Below are positions 47,586 through 55,729 of a stretch of 64,000 bases of DNA, piece after piece. Each line of letters begins with the position of its first letter. Position 1 is the first letter of the stretch. The translations under genes and the position numbers were made by a program. The notes under the pieces were generated by a model. That model searched no databases. It had not been told where the DNA came from and saw only the letters and a program-made list of their open reading frames with translations. The stretch is from Fervidobacterium pennivorans DSM 9078. Lineage in GTDB: Bacteria; Thermotogota; Thermotogae; Thermotogales; Fervidobacteriaceae. The stretch covers positions 434,001-498,000 of the forward strand of contig NC_017095.1 in the NCBI RefSeq assembly GCF_000235405.2. The letters are read 5' to 3'.

Positions 47586-49073
47586 TCATTCTTGCCAAAC
47601 AAAAGTAGCGGATGCGTATGCTGGTAAAATGTATGAAAAGACTTCCAAACCGTCTTCAACAACTTGAACTTTCTTAGCTGTATTTGTTCTGTTGGACACA
47701 ATGAGGACTCTCGAACCATTTGGATTCAAAAACGCAACAGATTCGAGTTTGTCTTGATATGTGTAAGAATCTATTCTGTATGCTCCTGGTAACACAAATT
47801 TACTTATGTGCCCAAGTGTGTAATAATCTACGTTGTATTTGACTTCACCTGTTTTTTGATTAATTTCTACTAATCCCCTGCATGTGCTCTTTGAAAGGAT
47901 TGTTGGTCCTCTTCTTTCATCGAGAGCTATATTCCACCACACAACGGTCTTTGCCCAGTTCCTTGGAATTCTTATTACATGCATCATTTGGTCCATATAT
48001 GCATTGAAAAATGCTGGCACCCAATCTCCGCCTGAACCTTCGGTGAACCAAATTTCCTTATCGGGGAACATCTCTTTTATCTTGCTCATCGCCTCGTGTT
48101 TTCCACCGTAGAAATGCCATGCTGAACCTGCTACGTATTTTGAAGCCTTCTCGTGAGATAAAACGTAGGCGGCATAAGTTGTGTTGTCCCAGTTATGGTC
48201 GTAGCACAAGATTTTCGTCTTGATACCTGCACTCTCAAAAGCCGGTCCAAGGTATTCGCCAATAAAATCTGCCTGTTCGACCCAGTCCATCTTCATACCA
48301 GGGTACTCTTTTGGAACGTACAATGGCTCGTTTTGAACAGTGATAGCGTAAATTGGTATTCCCTCAGCTTCGTAAGCCTTTATGAACTTCACAAAGTACT
48401 GAGCGTAAACACCGTAATACGACCTTCTTAACGAACCACCTATCATACTTCCTGTTGTTTTCATCCAACCGGGAGGACTCCATGGAGATGCCATAATTTT
48501 TAGCTCAGGGTTTATTTCCATCGCTTCTTTGAGAAGCGGGATGATATATTTTTTGTCGTGGTCAATTGAAAAATACTTCAACTCCGGGTCCTCAGCAACA
48601 CCTGGGGGTAAGTCATCGTAACTATACAATTTGGTTGTATAGTCGGTAGCCCCCATTGGTTGCCTTAGAAAAGAGATACCAATGCCTTTCTCCCTATCGA
48701 ATAATTTCTCCATGACCTCTCTTCTTTTTTCCGGGGATAGTTTGTTATATACAAGATAAGCAGAAGCATCAGTAAAAGAAGCACCAAAACCATCCATTTG
48801 TTGGTATTTTTTGCTAGTGTTGACAACTATTTTGTATTCCTCCTGATAGCTGGTTGAAAGTGGTTCTTTTATATCCACTTGTTTAAGCAAATGCTTTTGA
48901 TCCACTGTTGTTAGCCAAACACGAACCTTTAAATTCTCCACCTTTTTAACCTCCTTAGTAGTGTTGTAGGCAGTTGTTAGCGTGTTTGAAGAGCTCAAAG
49001 TTGCTATGCATACTAAGAACAAAATCTGTATGTAAAGTGTGAATTTAACTAACGTTTTTTTCGCTCTACTCAT
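47586..49073 (-). CDS. GH30 glycosidase (candidate endo-beta-1,6-glucanase), exported
   Basis: A 495-residue GH30 enzyme with an N-terminal signal or anchor (about 8-28). The acid/base is Glu249 in TVQNEP and the nucleophile Glu345 in WFTEGSGG, both in place. DGFGASFTDASA and SPWSPPGWMK are further family landmarks, and the C-terminal 90 residues form the usual beta-sandwich (VAFLNPNGSRVLIVSNRT). GH30 includes beta-1,6-glucanases, glucosylceramidases and xylanases. In a laminarin-type locus, removal of beta-1,6 branches is the best guess. ATG 49073 follows CAAGGAGTG. It is the first gene of the unit driven by the promoter at 49133-49161. Confidence 0.88.
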   Translation of the reverse strand: MSRAKKTLVKFTLYIQILFLVCIATLSSSNTLTTAYNTTKEVKKVENLKVRVWLTTVDQKHLLKQVDIKEPLSTSYQEEYKIVVNTSKKYQQMDGFGASFTDASAYLVYNKLSPEKRREVMEKLFDREKGIGISFLRQPMGATDYTTKLYSYDDLPPGVAEDPELKYFSIDHDKKYIIPLLKEAMEINPELKIMASPWSPPGWMKTTGSMIGGSLRRSYYGVYAQYFVKFIKAYEAEGIPIYAITVQNEPLYVPKEYPGMKMDWVEQADFIGEYLGPAFESAGIKTKILCYDHNWDNTTYAAYVLSHEKASKYVAGSAWHFYGGKHEAMSKIKEMFPDKEIWFTEGSGGDWVPAFFNAYMDQMMHVIRIPRNWAKTVVWWNIALDERRGPTILSKSTCRGLVEINQKTGEVKYNVDYYTLGHISKFVLPGAYRIDSYTYQDKLESVAFLNPNGSRVLIVSNRTNTAKKVQVVEDGLEVFSYILPAYASATFVWQE

Positions 49074-49132
49074 AAATCGACACTCCTTGATTGAATTCAG
49101 AATGATGCAGCTGTGTACTAATTACAAACCAC

Positions 49133-49161
49133 ATTATAACCATGTAACATGTTACATAAAA
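49133..49161 (-). promoter_or_regulatory. Promoter of the GH30-binding protein unit
   Basis: On the minus strand TATAAT (49133-49138) with TTTTAT (49156-49161) 17 bases upstream. The spacer is filled by the palindrome at 49142-49157, the same arrangement as at the other promoter. About 60 bases separate it from the GH30 ATG. Confidence 0.65.
49142..49157. promoter_or_regulatory. LacI-type operator palindrome, site 2
   Basis: ATGTAACATGTTACAT is a perfect 16-bp palindrome. The half-sites TGTAA/TTACA are classic for LacI-family operators, with a CATG centre. It shares the consensus ATGWAACATGTTWCAT with site 1. Confidence 0.75.
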
Positions 49162-49207
49162 AACCGGATTTTCTTTAATCAAATAAGAAATTACTAACTG
49201 ATTGTCT

Positions 49208-49327
49208 TCAACCTTTCAAGCCCGTTCCAACAAGTGATTTAACAAAGAGGTCCTGCAATAAGGAAAAGAGAAATTACTTTGGCAAAAGTGCAATCATAGT
49301 TGCAGCCATTATAACACCCCAATTGTT
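49208..49327 (-). pseudogene. Remnant of a sugar ABC permease C-terminus
   Basis: Read on the minus strand, the frame ending at TGA 49208-49210 gives NNWGVIMAATMIALLPK, an in-frame TAA, then FLFSLLQDLFVKSLVGTGLKG. This is the C-terminus of a MalG-type permease: compare RMAATMITILP...LQRQFVESLERTGITG in the intact gene at 30537-31466. It has lost its N-terminal nine tenths and carries an internal stop. It lies upstream of GH30 and binding protein copy 2. Confidence 0.75.
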
Positions 49328-49330
49328 GCA

Positions 49331-49620
49331 AGGACAACGTCGACTAAGAGTATCGTTAAATTTCTTGAAATTGTCTATATCAGCTATAAAGACGCTTACT
49401 TCTCTTTCATTTTGTAAAACAGCAGGTTCCCAAAGATGAACAACTTAAAACCTTCTTGTCCAAAGTGAGACTCCTTGTTTACATGGTCAGGACGAATATG
49501 GAAACCAACAACTCCTTTGCAAAGTTTGAAAACATCCTTTCAAAATTCCTCATTCTTACAAGCACAAAATCATGTCTTAGATGACCAAAAAGCCAATCGT
49601 AAAACATCCTATGTGCCAAC
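49331..49620 (-). pseudogene. Decayed coding DNA with a GGDEF-domain fragment
   Basis: On the minus strand, 49438-49331 reads HLWEPAVLQNEREVSVF, then IADIDNFKKFND. The latter is the conserved (D)xDxFKxxND segment of GGDEF domains. A frameshifted stretch just before it (EGFKLFIFGNLLFYKMKE) would fit the preceding helix. Further upstream, 49602-49486 is open but I cannot identify it. The GGDEF fragment runs in the same frame into the permease remnant, so two unrelated genes have been joined by deletion. It looks like dead DNA. Confidence 0.6.
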
Positions 49621-49760
49621 AAAAACAAATTTTTTTACTAACTGTAGCTGAAGGTTGCTAGCTGCTTGTTAAAAAAATATTGAGATTTGAAGTAGAAACC
49701 TGCGCATGCACGAACTCACTTGTCAAAAAATACTATACTTATAAAAATACTATTAATAAG
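49621..49760. other. AT-rich non-coding stretch
   Basis: Part of the 788-base gap between GH30 and the FtsA-like gene. Apart from the promoter/operator, the pseudogene remnants and the downstream terminator, I see no gene, repeat or RNA in it. Confidence 0.5.
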
Positions 49761-49763
49761 ATT

Positions 49764-49807
49764 GCGCGAGCTTTCCAAAGATAAAACACGCAATGGAAAG
49801 CTCGCGC
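49764..49807 (-). terminator. Terminator after the FtsA-like gene
   Basis: A perfect 14-bp stem, GCGCGAGCTTTCCA (49764-49777) with 49794-49807, and a 16-base loop. On the minus strand it is followed by ATCTTATTAATAGTATTTTT. It lies 55 bases after the FtsA-like stop. Confidence 0.75.
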
Positions 49808-49861
49808 TATCGGAATTTAACTATCGCAATATTTCAACATATTTTAACATCGCTCTATGTT

Positions 49862-51973
49862 TCAGAAGATTTGGTTCTCACTTTCCGAAGATTCTATAGT
49901 TTCGTATTCAAAAGTTATTTCATCGCCACTATTCAAAATATCTGTAAATCCAACTTTTTCTCCGTTTTTGAGTAAGGTATATCTTTTGACCTTTCTTGGG
50001 TCAAAGTCAAATAATCTTAGAACATCTGCGACAATGAAGTTTTGTTCTTCAGGTATTTGTGTTTTTATTTTGTCCCCATCTTTAATTTCATAGTCTGGAG
50101 TAACGAGCTGGTCGTTAACCCACACTAAAACACCGTCTTTCGTTAGGACCGTTGGTTGACCGTTGACTTTTATAAGGATACTTATCTTTTCCATCTCTGG
50201 AAGGTCACGAACTTTTGGATAGTTTAAAACAAGTGCGTATTTTAATTCTTCTCCCGGTTCGACTGTGTTCTCATCTCTCAGCTCTAATTCGTCTTTGAAA
50301 ATTTTTACTTCTCCAGCGTAAGCTTCTTTGTAAACTCCATTTACCGAGTACTCTATCCTTATCAAATCCTGATTCAAAAATTCCCTTATCTCTCCAACGG
50401 TGACTCTTTCATACGTTATTGTATCACCATCGCGTAGTTCGGTATTTTGAAAGACCTCTTTCCCGTTCAGTTTTACCTTTGGGTAGTATTCTATAACCTT
50501 ATCCGTTTCAATTGAACGCAGGTATATGGGTTTTATTAAGTCATACAACATTGGTTTAGCGTCTTCTCCATCAATAGCTTCACCAACTTCTATGACATCT
50601 CCGTGTTTAACGGTATCACGCAGTGTGGCTTCAACACCGTTGATTTTAACGCTTGCTGGAACTGGCATTTTACCTTTTATAACTACCGGGTCACCATTTA
50701 TCTCTATAACAACTGACCTTCCAGGTTTTCCAAGCAACGAGTGGATGTCCTTACCCATTTGTGCCAATACTTCCCAGACGGTGTATGTTCCCCTAAATCC
50801 GATGAGCTGAACCCTTTCGCCGTTTACAGTCACATGTTCGAATACGCTACCTGTCTTCGTCAAAGCCGTGTACCCGATACCCAAAGGGGTTATAAATTCA
50901 CTTCCGACGATTTGCCCAGTCTTATCAATGAAATCCAAGTTCTTTGCCATTTTTAGGGAAACAAACTCTTCATCCATGTCAAGGTGTTTAGCCAAATAAC
51001 TTGCAAAGATTGGTACTTTAGCGCCCCCACCGACAATCATAACTACCTGAGGTTTTCCACCATTGAGCTCTATTATCTCGTCTGCAATCTGCTCCGTCAT
51101 ATAATCTACAATGGGTTCTATAGCTTTTATTACGTCTTCTCTCCTTATTTCTTTTTCTTTGTCCAGGATATTTTTAACTCTTAGTACTTCATTTGTTTCG
51201 AGGTTGCGTTTTACAAATTCTGCTGTTGAAAAGTCGAGTAGAAAATTCTTAGTTATTGCCTCTGTAATTTCGTCACCTGCCAGAGGAACCATACCATACG
51301 CGATGATTGTTCCATCTTTTGATATAGCAATATCGCTGGTTCCTGCACCTACATCAACCAATGCAATGTTAAGTATTCTCAGATCTTCAGGAACGGTTAT
51401 GTTTACAGCAGCAATAGGCTCGAGTGTCAGATGAGTTATCGTAAGATCGACTTTTCTTAATACCGACAGCATAGCTTCAACTACGTGACTTGGCAAAAAT
51501 GTAGCAACTACCTTGACACTTGCTCTTCCACCTTTTAATCCTTCTATTTTTTTGAACCACATTCCATCCAATTCGTATCTCACAACAGAGTAACCCACAC
51601 AGTACATGTTAGGTTCCACGTTGTCCATGGTATTTGCAACCGCTTCAAGCTCAAGCTTTGTTACGATGTCTGAATTTATTTCTTCAGTTTCACTCACGTC
51701 TGCCGACGCTTCTCCAAAATATGTTTTAAGAAATCTACCTGCAAGTGCAACCGCTACTTTTTCCAGTTTAACGTTATTTCTGCTTTCTAATTCGCTTTTT
51801 ACAATACTTACAGCCCTTGCAACCTTTTCAACATCGTGGATTTGACCGTCGAGCATAGCTCTATGCTCATGCTCTCTGACTACCACGTCGTGAACAATCA
51901 TTTTACCACTTTCATCCATGTCGACAAGTAAACCTGCGATTTTCCTGGTCCCAATATCTAGCGCAAATATCAA
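49862..51973 (-). CDS. FtsA-like actin-fold ATPase with long C-terminal beta-domain repeats
   Basis: A 703-residue protein. Residues 1-370 are an FtsA/PilM-type actin-fold ATPase: FALDIGTRKIAGLLVD, the SHS2-like inserted region (VAVALAGRFLKTYFG), the phosphate-2 loop ALVDVGAGTSDIAI and the adenosine motif VMIVGGGAKVPIFASYLA. Residues about 390-703 hold three or four small beta-rich units, each ending in a [V/I]-x-x-GD-x-[I/V] turn (VKHGDVIEVGE, LRDGDTITYE, IKDGDKIKTQI, LNSGDEITFEY), like ubiquitin/ThiS-fold domains. Standard FtsA is about 420 residues. I prefer TTG 51973 with GGGGGTG 6 bases upstream over GTG 51982, which overlaps that site. It lies just downstream of mutS2. Role is unknown, perhaps envelope or division scaffolding. 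Confidence 0.8.
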   Translation of the reverse strand: MIFALDIGTRKIAGLLVDMDESGKMIVHDVVVREHEHRAMLDGQIHDVEKVARAVSIVKSELESRNNVKLEKVAVALAGRFLKTYFGEASADVSETEEINSDIVTKLELEAVANTMDNVEPNMYCVGYSVVRYELDGMWFKKIEGLKGGRASVKVVATFLPSHVVEAMLSVLRKVDLTITHLTLEPIAAVNITVPEDLRILNIALVDVGAGTSDIAISKDGTIIAYGMVPLAGDEITEAITKNFLLDFSTAEFVKRNLETNEVLRVKNILDKEKEIRREDVIKAIEPIVDYMTEQIADEIIELNGGKPQVVMIVGGGAKVPIFASYLAKHLDMDEEFVSLKMAKNLDFIDKTGQIVGSEFITPLGIGYTALTKTGSVFEHVTVNGERVQLIGFRGTYTVWEVLAQMGKDIHSLLGKPGRSVVIEINGDPVVIKGKMPVPASVKINGVEATLRDTVKHGDVIEVGEAIDGEDAKPMLYDLIKPIYLRSIETDKVIEYYPKVKLNGKEVFQNTELRDGDTITYERVTVGEIREFLNQDLIRIEYSVNGVYKEAYAGEVKIFKDELELRDENTVEPGEELKYALVLNYPKVRDLPEMEKISILIKVNGQPTVLTKDGVLVWVNDQLVTPDYEIKDGDKIKTQIPEEQNFIVADVLRLFDFDPRKVKRYTLLKNGEKVGFTDILNSGDEITFEYETIESSESENQIF

Positions 51974-52018
51974 GGATTTCACCCCCGGTTACTGTCTAAA
52001 CTGTCTAATCATCTTAAA

Positions 52019-54454
52019 CTATATCTCTATGACAGTTACACCAACTCCACCTTCATCTGGTCTACCAAATCGGTAATTCTTGATGCGTTTGTCATGACGC
52101 AGATAATTCCATATACCTGTTGCAAGTTTACCAGTGCCTTTTCCGTGTATTATGTATCCAGTGGTAAAATCGGACATGAGAAGCTGATCTATAAATTCAT
52201 CTAGTTTTTCAATAGCTTCTTCGACTGTCATACCACGAACGTCAATTTCGTTTTTCATTAGAGGGGAAGAGTAAACTTTTGTTGCTATTCTTTTTTCGTT
52301 TGTTATTTCTGGTTTCGTTTGAGAACTTGCTGAAGTTACAATATTCTTTGTTGCAACTCTCTTTAGTTTTTCTGGTTTTACTTCCAACTTTATTCCATTG
52401 AAATCTACGATAACCTTAGAACCTTTTATATCGATAACCTTACCAACAGCAGTGCCATCGATGAGTTTAACGTAATCACCGACTCCGATGTTTTTTTCTT
52501 CATCTGAGAGTGCAGTTTCGTAAAACACTTTTTCCAATTTTTCTTGAACTTCCTCAATGTGCTTAACTTCACCTTCGATTTCTTTGAGTCTCTTCTTAAT
52601 AAGTTGTTCACTTTCTGTATTCTTACTTTGCAAGGTAATTTGCAGGTCTCTCTTTGCTTTTTGAATGTCTTTATAAACTTCTCTGAGTTCTTTATCAAAT
52701 TCTTCCATTTTTTTAATTTTCAGGAGTTTGTACTTCTCTTCAAATTCACGTTTTTGCCTTTGATATTCACGGAGAGTGTTTTCTAATTCTCGTTTTCTTT
52801 CCTCAAGTTCACTAATATGCCTATTCAAGCTTTTTATCAACTCATCTATTCTAACATGTTCCTCATCTAAATGTTCCTTTGCCCTTTGCAAAATGGATTC
52901 ATCCAAACCATATTTTTGTGCAATTTCAAATGCATGTGATGCACCCGGGATATTCATTAGGATTCTGTATTTGGGCGATAACGTCTCTGGGTCAAATTCC
53001 ATGGAGGCTGTGATTAATTTATCGTGGCTCATTGAGTAGAGTTTAACTGGTGTTAGGTGCGTTGTAACGATGAATTTTATACGTCTTGCGATAAGTTCTT
53101 CGATTATGCCAAGTGCAATAGCACTTCCCTCGTATGGGTCTGTGCCAGAACCAAGTTCGTCGATGAGCACAATTGAGTTTTCATCAGCCAATTTCAGGGC
53201 TCTTACGATATTTACGATGTGACCAGAGAACGTGCTCAGGTTTTCTAAAATGTTTTGACTATCTCCGATATCAACGTACACATCGTAATTTGGAATCCTA
53301 GAGCTTTCACCTGCCAACACAGGGAAACCGCTTCGTGCTAAGATTATTGATAAGGCTATCGTCTTAAGGGATACAGTTTTTCCGCCCGTGTTTGGTCCAG
53401 TTATCACTATCCCAAGCTTATCTGTCGGGAGTTCAATGTCGATAGGTACAACTTTATCCTCAGGTATCAATGGGTGCTTTGCTTTTGAAAGTTTCAAGTA
53501 GTTCCCACCAGGAATAATTATTTGGGCACCCTTTTCGATGACGTATCGGGCTTTTGCGAATAAGCCATCCAGTCTTTTTAGAACCTCGATGTCGCCTAAA
53601 AGTGATTGTAATCTGTCGAAGACTTTTGATGTCAGTTCTCTTAGAATTCTTGCCACTTCTTTAGCTTCTTCCTCAGTTAATATCCTCAACTTGTCGTTCA
53701 GTGGTATAAGTTCCTCTGGTTCAAAATACAAAGTCGAACCAGAAGAAGAGCTCCCATGAACAATACCTTTCAATTTTCCACGTTCGTTGGCTTTTATCGG
53801 AAGGACGTACCTGTCATTCTTTATTGTATAAGTAGCCTCTTGGAGTAAGTGTTGATGCTGGGAGATGAAGCGTTCAACGCGTTTACGTATTTCTCGCAAT
53901 GTTTCAGCATACTCATTTCTGATGTTCTTTAAAAGTAAAGAGGCACTATCCTTAATTTTTCCGTTTTCATCGATAACCTGCTTAATTCTCTCTATAATTT
54001 CGTCGTAATTTCCAATTTTTAGCACAAGATTCACAACAGAATTTTGCAAAACCAGTAATCTTTGGTTTTTAAACATTTCCCTTAACGATTTAACACCTAA
54101 AAGGAATCTGAGCAGTAGAAGGAATTCCTCGCCATCTACTAATAACCCATCTGCGACTTTTTGTAAAATATGCCTCACATCAATAAAAGCATCGGCTGGT
54201 GGATAACCATTTGCACGTACGAAGTCGCAAAGTTCCGCAACATATGACAATTCTTGCTGAGCATCAACATTGTATGGGTGCAGAGAATCCAGGTACTCTT
54301 TGCCTAACGAAGAGTAACACAGGTTTTTGTACTTTTCCAACACCAAGTGGTACTCTATTTTTTTCTTTAGAAATTCTAAGTACTCAAGCTTCTCTTCTTC
54401 ATTTGTACTTTTACTGTCCGTATCATTATGTAAATTCTTCCGAAGTTCTTCCAT
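52019..54454 (-). CDS. mutS2: MutS2 ATPase with C-terminal Smr endonuclease domain
   Basis: An 811-residue MutS2. A core of clamp and lever helices (residues about 25-320) precedes the ABC-type ATPase with Walker A GPNTGGKTVS and Walker B DELGSGTDP. A long coiled coil (about 520-640) and a KOW-like beta segment (VGDYVKLIDGTAVGKVID) follow. The C-terminal Smr domain has the IDVRGMTVEEA and IIHGKGTGKL motifs. MutS2 is not a mismatch-repair protein; in Bacillus it suppresses recombination and recognises collided ribosomes, with Smr cleaving nucleic acid. ATG 54454 follows AGGAGGAAA. It is 45 bases before the FtsA-like gene and likely co-transcribed with the VWA gene upstream. Confidence 0.95.
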   Translation of the reverse strand: MEELRKNLHNDTDSKSTNEEEKLEYLEFLKKKIEYHLVLEKYKNLCYSSLGKEYLDSLHPYNVDAQQELSYVAELCDFVRANGYPPADAFIDVRHILQKVADGLLVDGEEFLLLLRFLLGVKSLREMFKNQRLLVLQNSVVNLVLKIGNYDEIIERIKQVIDENGKIKDSASLLLKNIRNEYAETLREIRKRVERFISQHQHLLQEATYTIKNDRYVLPIKANERGKLKGIVHGSSSSGSTLYFEPEELIPLNDKLRILTEEEAKEVARILRELTSKVFDRLQSLLGDIEVLKRLDGLFAKARYVIEKGAQIIIPGGNYLKLSKAKHPLIPEDKVVPIDIELPTDKLGIVITGPNTGGKTVSLKTIALSIILARSGFPVLAGESSRIPNYDVYVDIGDSQNILENLSTFSGHIVNIVRALKLADENSIVLIDELGSGTDPYEGSAIALGIIEELIARRIKFIVTTHLTPVKLYSMSHDKLITASMEFDPETLSPKYRILMNIPGASHAFEIAQKYGLDESILQRAKEHLDEEHVRIDELIKSLNRHISELEERKRELENTLREYQRQKREFEEKYKLLKIKKMEEFDKELREVYKDIQKAKRDLQITLQSKNTESEQLIKKRLKEIEGEVKHIEEVQEKLEKVFYETALSDEEKNIGVGDYVKLIDGTAVGKVIDIKGSKVIVDFNGIKLEVKPEKLKRVATKNIVTSASSQTKPEITNEKRIATKVYSSPLMKNEIDVRGMTVEEAIEKLDEFIDQLLMSDFTTGYIIHGKGTGKLATGIWNYLRHDKRIKNYRFGRPDEGGVGVTVIEI

Positions 54455-54500
54455 TTATTTTCCTCCTATTACTCTATTTTTCCATTTCTAGAGTCAGTTT

Positions 54501-55673
54501 CTAATCAATAATGTAGACACTTCCGTAAATTCGCTTTGCATCGATGTAAAAATCTGGGTTGTGCTTTTTGCTTAATACAAATAAAACCCTTCTACTAACC
54601 TTTGGAAGGTCAACATATCCATCTGTGAAAATTATTATACCTTCGCTTCGGAACTGATTTTCAGCCATATCCACAGCAGGTTGGAGGTCAGTTTCTCCCC
54701 CACCGTAAATTTCGAAATCCTTCCACCCTCCGGGCTTGTAATCACCGACAAATGTGACAGATTTGTCAACTTGAATTACCTTTAACGAAACCTCTTGTCT
54801 TGCAATTGCATCCAGTTCACTCATGAAGGAATTTATCTCTTCTTCGAGAATACTACCACTGGTGTCTATAATAATACACAACTTTGGAACGTAAATGTAT
54901 CTCCAACCAGGCTGGTCATCATATCGTCTGTTAGGTCTCAATGGTGTTGAATATTTGTCTCCTTTCTGGGAAAGTCCTACAAATCTTCTAATGGCTACCT
55001 CCCAATTAATCAATGGTTTTCGGATGGAAAGCTCAATATTTTGTTTCATTCCTGATGGTAACTCACCACCAAATAGATTGAACGCTTTTCCTACCTTTTG
55101 CTCCATCAGTTCGACCACCATTTCTATGGGTACGTCACTTGTAAATTCATGGTTGTTTGGTAGATTCTCTGCAATTGCTTCGATATCGAAATTCCCACGT
55201 TTCAAAAATTCTTCTATTATGTAATTGTGATATTCTTCCGCTGTTTTGTTTAGCATATTCACGGGAGGACCTGCGAAAATTATGTCGTTATCTGTCCCGT
55301 GACCTTCTTCAATAAGAACGTTGAGAGGTACGCTAAGCGCATCGAGTTGAGGTATGAATTGGTTTATTGCAACGTCTTTTGCAAGGTCCCAGACTGCCTT
55401 ATCACGTTTATCTTTAGGTTTTATAAGATAATGTCTGTTGATAAAGTGCATAAGCTCGTGTAGAATTAATCCTTCGACCATCACTTCACTCTTTGATGCA
55501 ATACTTACGGGATTGTAAATGAACAACAAATCACCATTCCGAGTAACTGTCATTGTTAAGTTCTTTACGTTACCTTCTTTGTATTTTGAACCCATCAGAA
55601 TATAGCCATAGAATGCATTTTGTTTTATCAAATTTCCGATAACCTTATTGAGTTTTTCCTCTACATTTGTCAA
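54501..55673 (-). CDS. DUF2201 metallopeptidase-like / VWA domain protein
   Basis: A 390-residue protein. The N-terminal DUF2201 region contains a zinc-protease-like HELMHFINRHY motif (around residue 72), possibly metal binding. The C-terminal 150 residues are a von Willebrand A-like domain with MIDAS sequence DTSGS, then GGGETDLQPA and FTDGYVD. Proteins of this kind are usually encoded beside a MoxR-type AAA+ ATPase and form a metal-insertion or chaperone pair. No MoxR gene is in the neighbourhood. The start is TTG 55673, about 12 bases after GGGGG; I found no better ATG. It is 46 bases upstream of mutS2. Substrate unknown. Confidence 0.8.
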   Translation of the reverse strand: MTNVEEKLNKVIGNLIKQNAFYGYILMGSKYKEGNVKNLTMTVTRNGDLLFIYNPVSIASKSEVMVEGLILHELMHFINRHYLIKPKDKRDKAVWDLAKDVAINQFIPQLDALSVPLNVLIEEGHGTDNDIIFAGPPVNMLNKTAEEYHNYIIEEFLKRGNFDIEAIAENLPNNHEFTSDVPIEMVVELMEQKVGKAFNLFGGELPSGMKQNIELSIRKPLINWEVAIRRFVGLSQKGDKYSTPLRPNRRYDDQPGWRYIYVPKLCIIIDTSGSILEEEINSFMSELDAIARQEVSLKVIQVDKSVTFVGDYKPGGWKDFEIYGGGETDLQPAVDMAENQFRSEGIIIFTDGYVDLPKVSRRVLFVLSKKHNPDFYIDAKRIYGSVYIID

Positions 55674-55729
55674 AGTCCAAAACCCCCAGGTTGAAAAAAT
55701 TTTTTAAGTGTTTCTATGTTTTTTTGGTT

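Noticed and set aside
49793-50093. Short plus-strand reading frames across the end of the FtsA-like gene.
   Set aside because: They overlap a clear conserved gene on the other strand, lack ribosome sites and resemble nothing I know.
52850-52862. AACATGTT core of the glucan operator inside mutS2, and another in glgA near 60150.
   Set aside because: Both lie in coding sequence, lack the outer half-site bases (TGWAA/TTWCA) and are not near a promoter.
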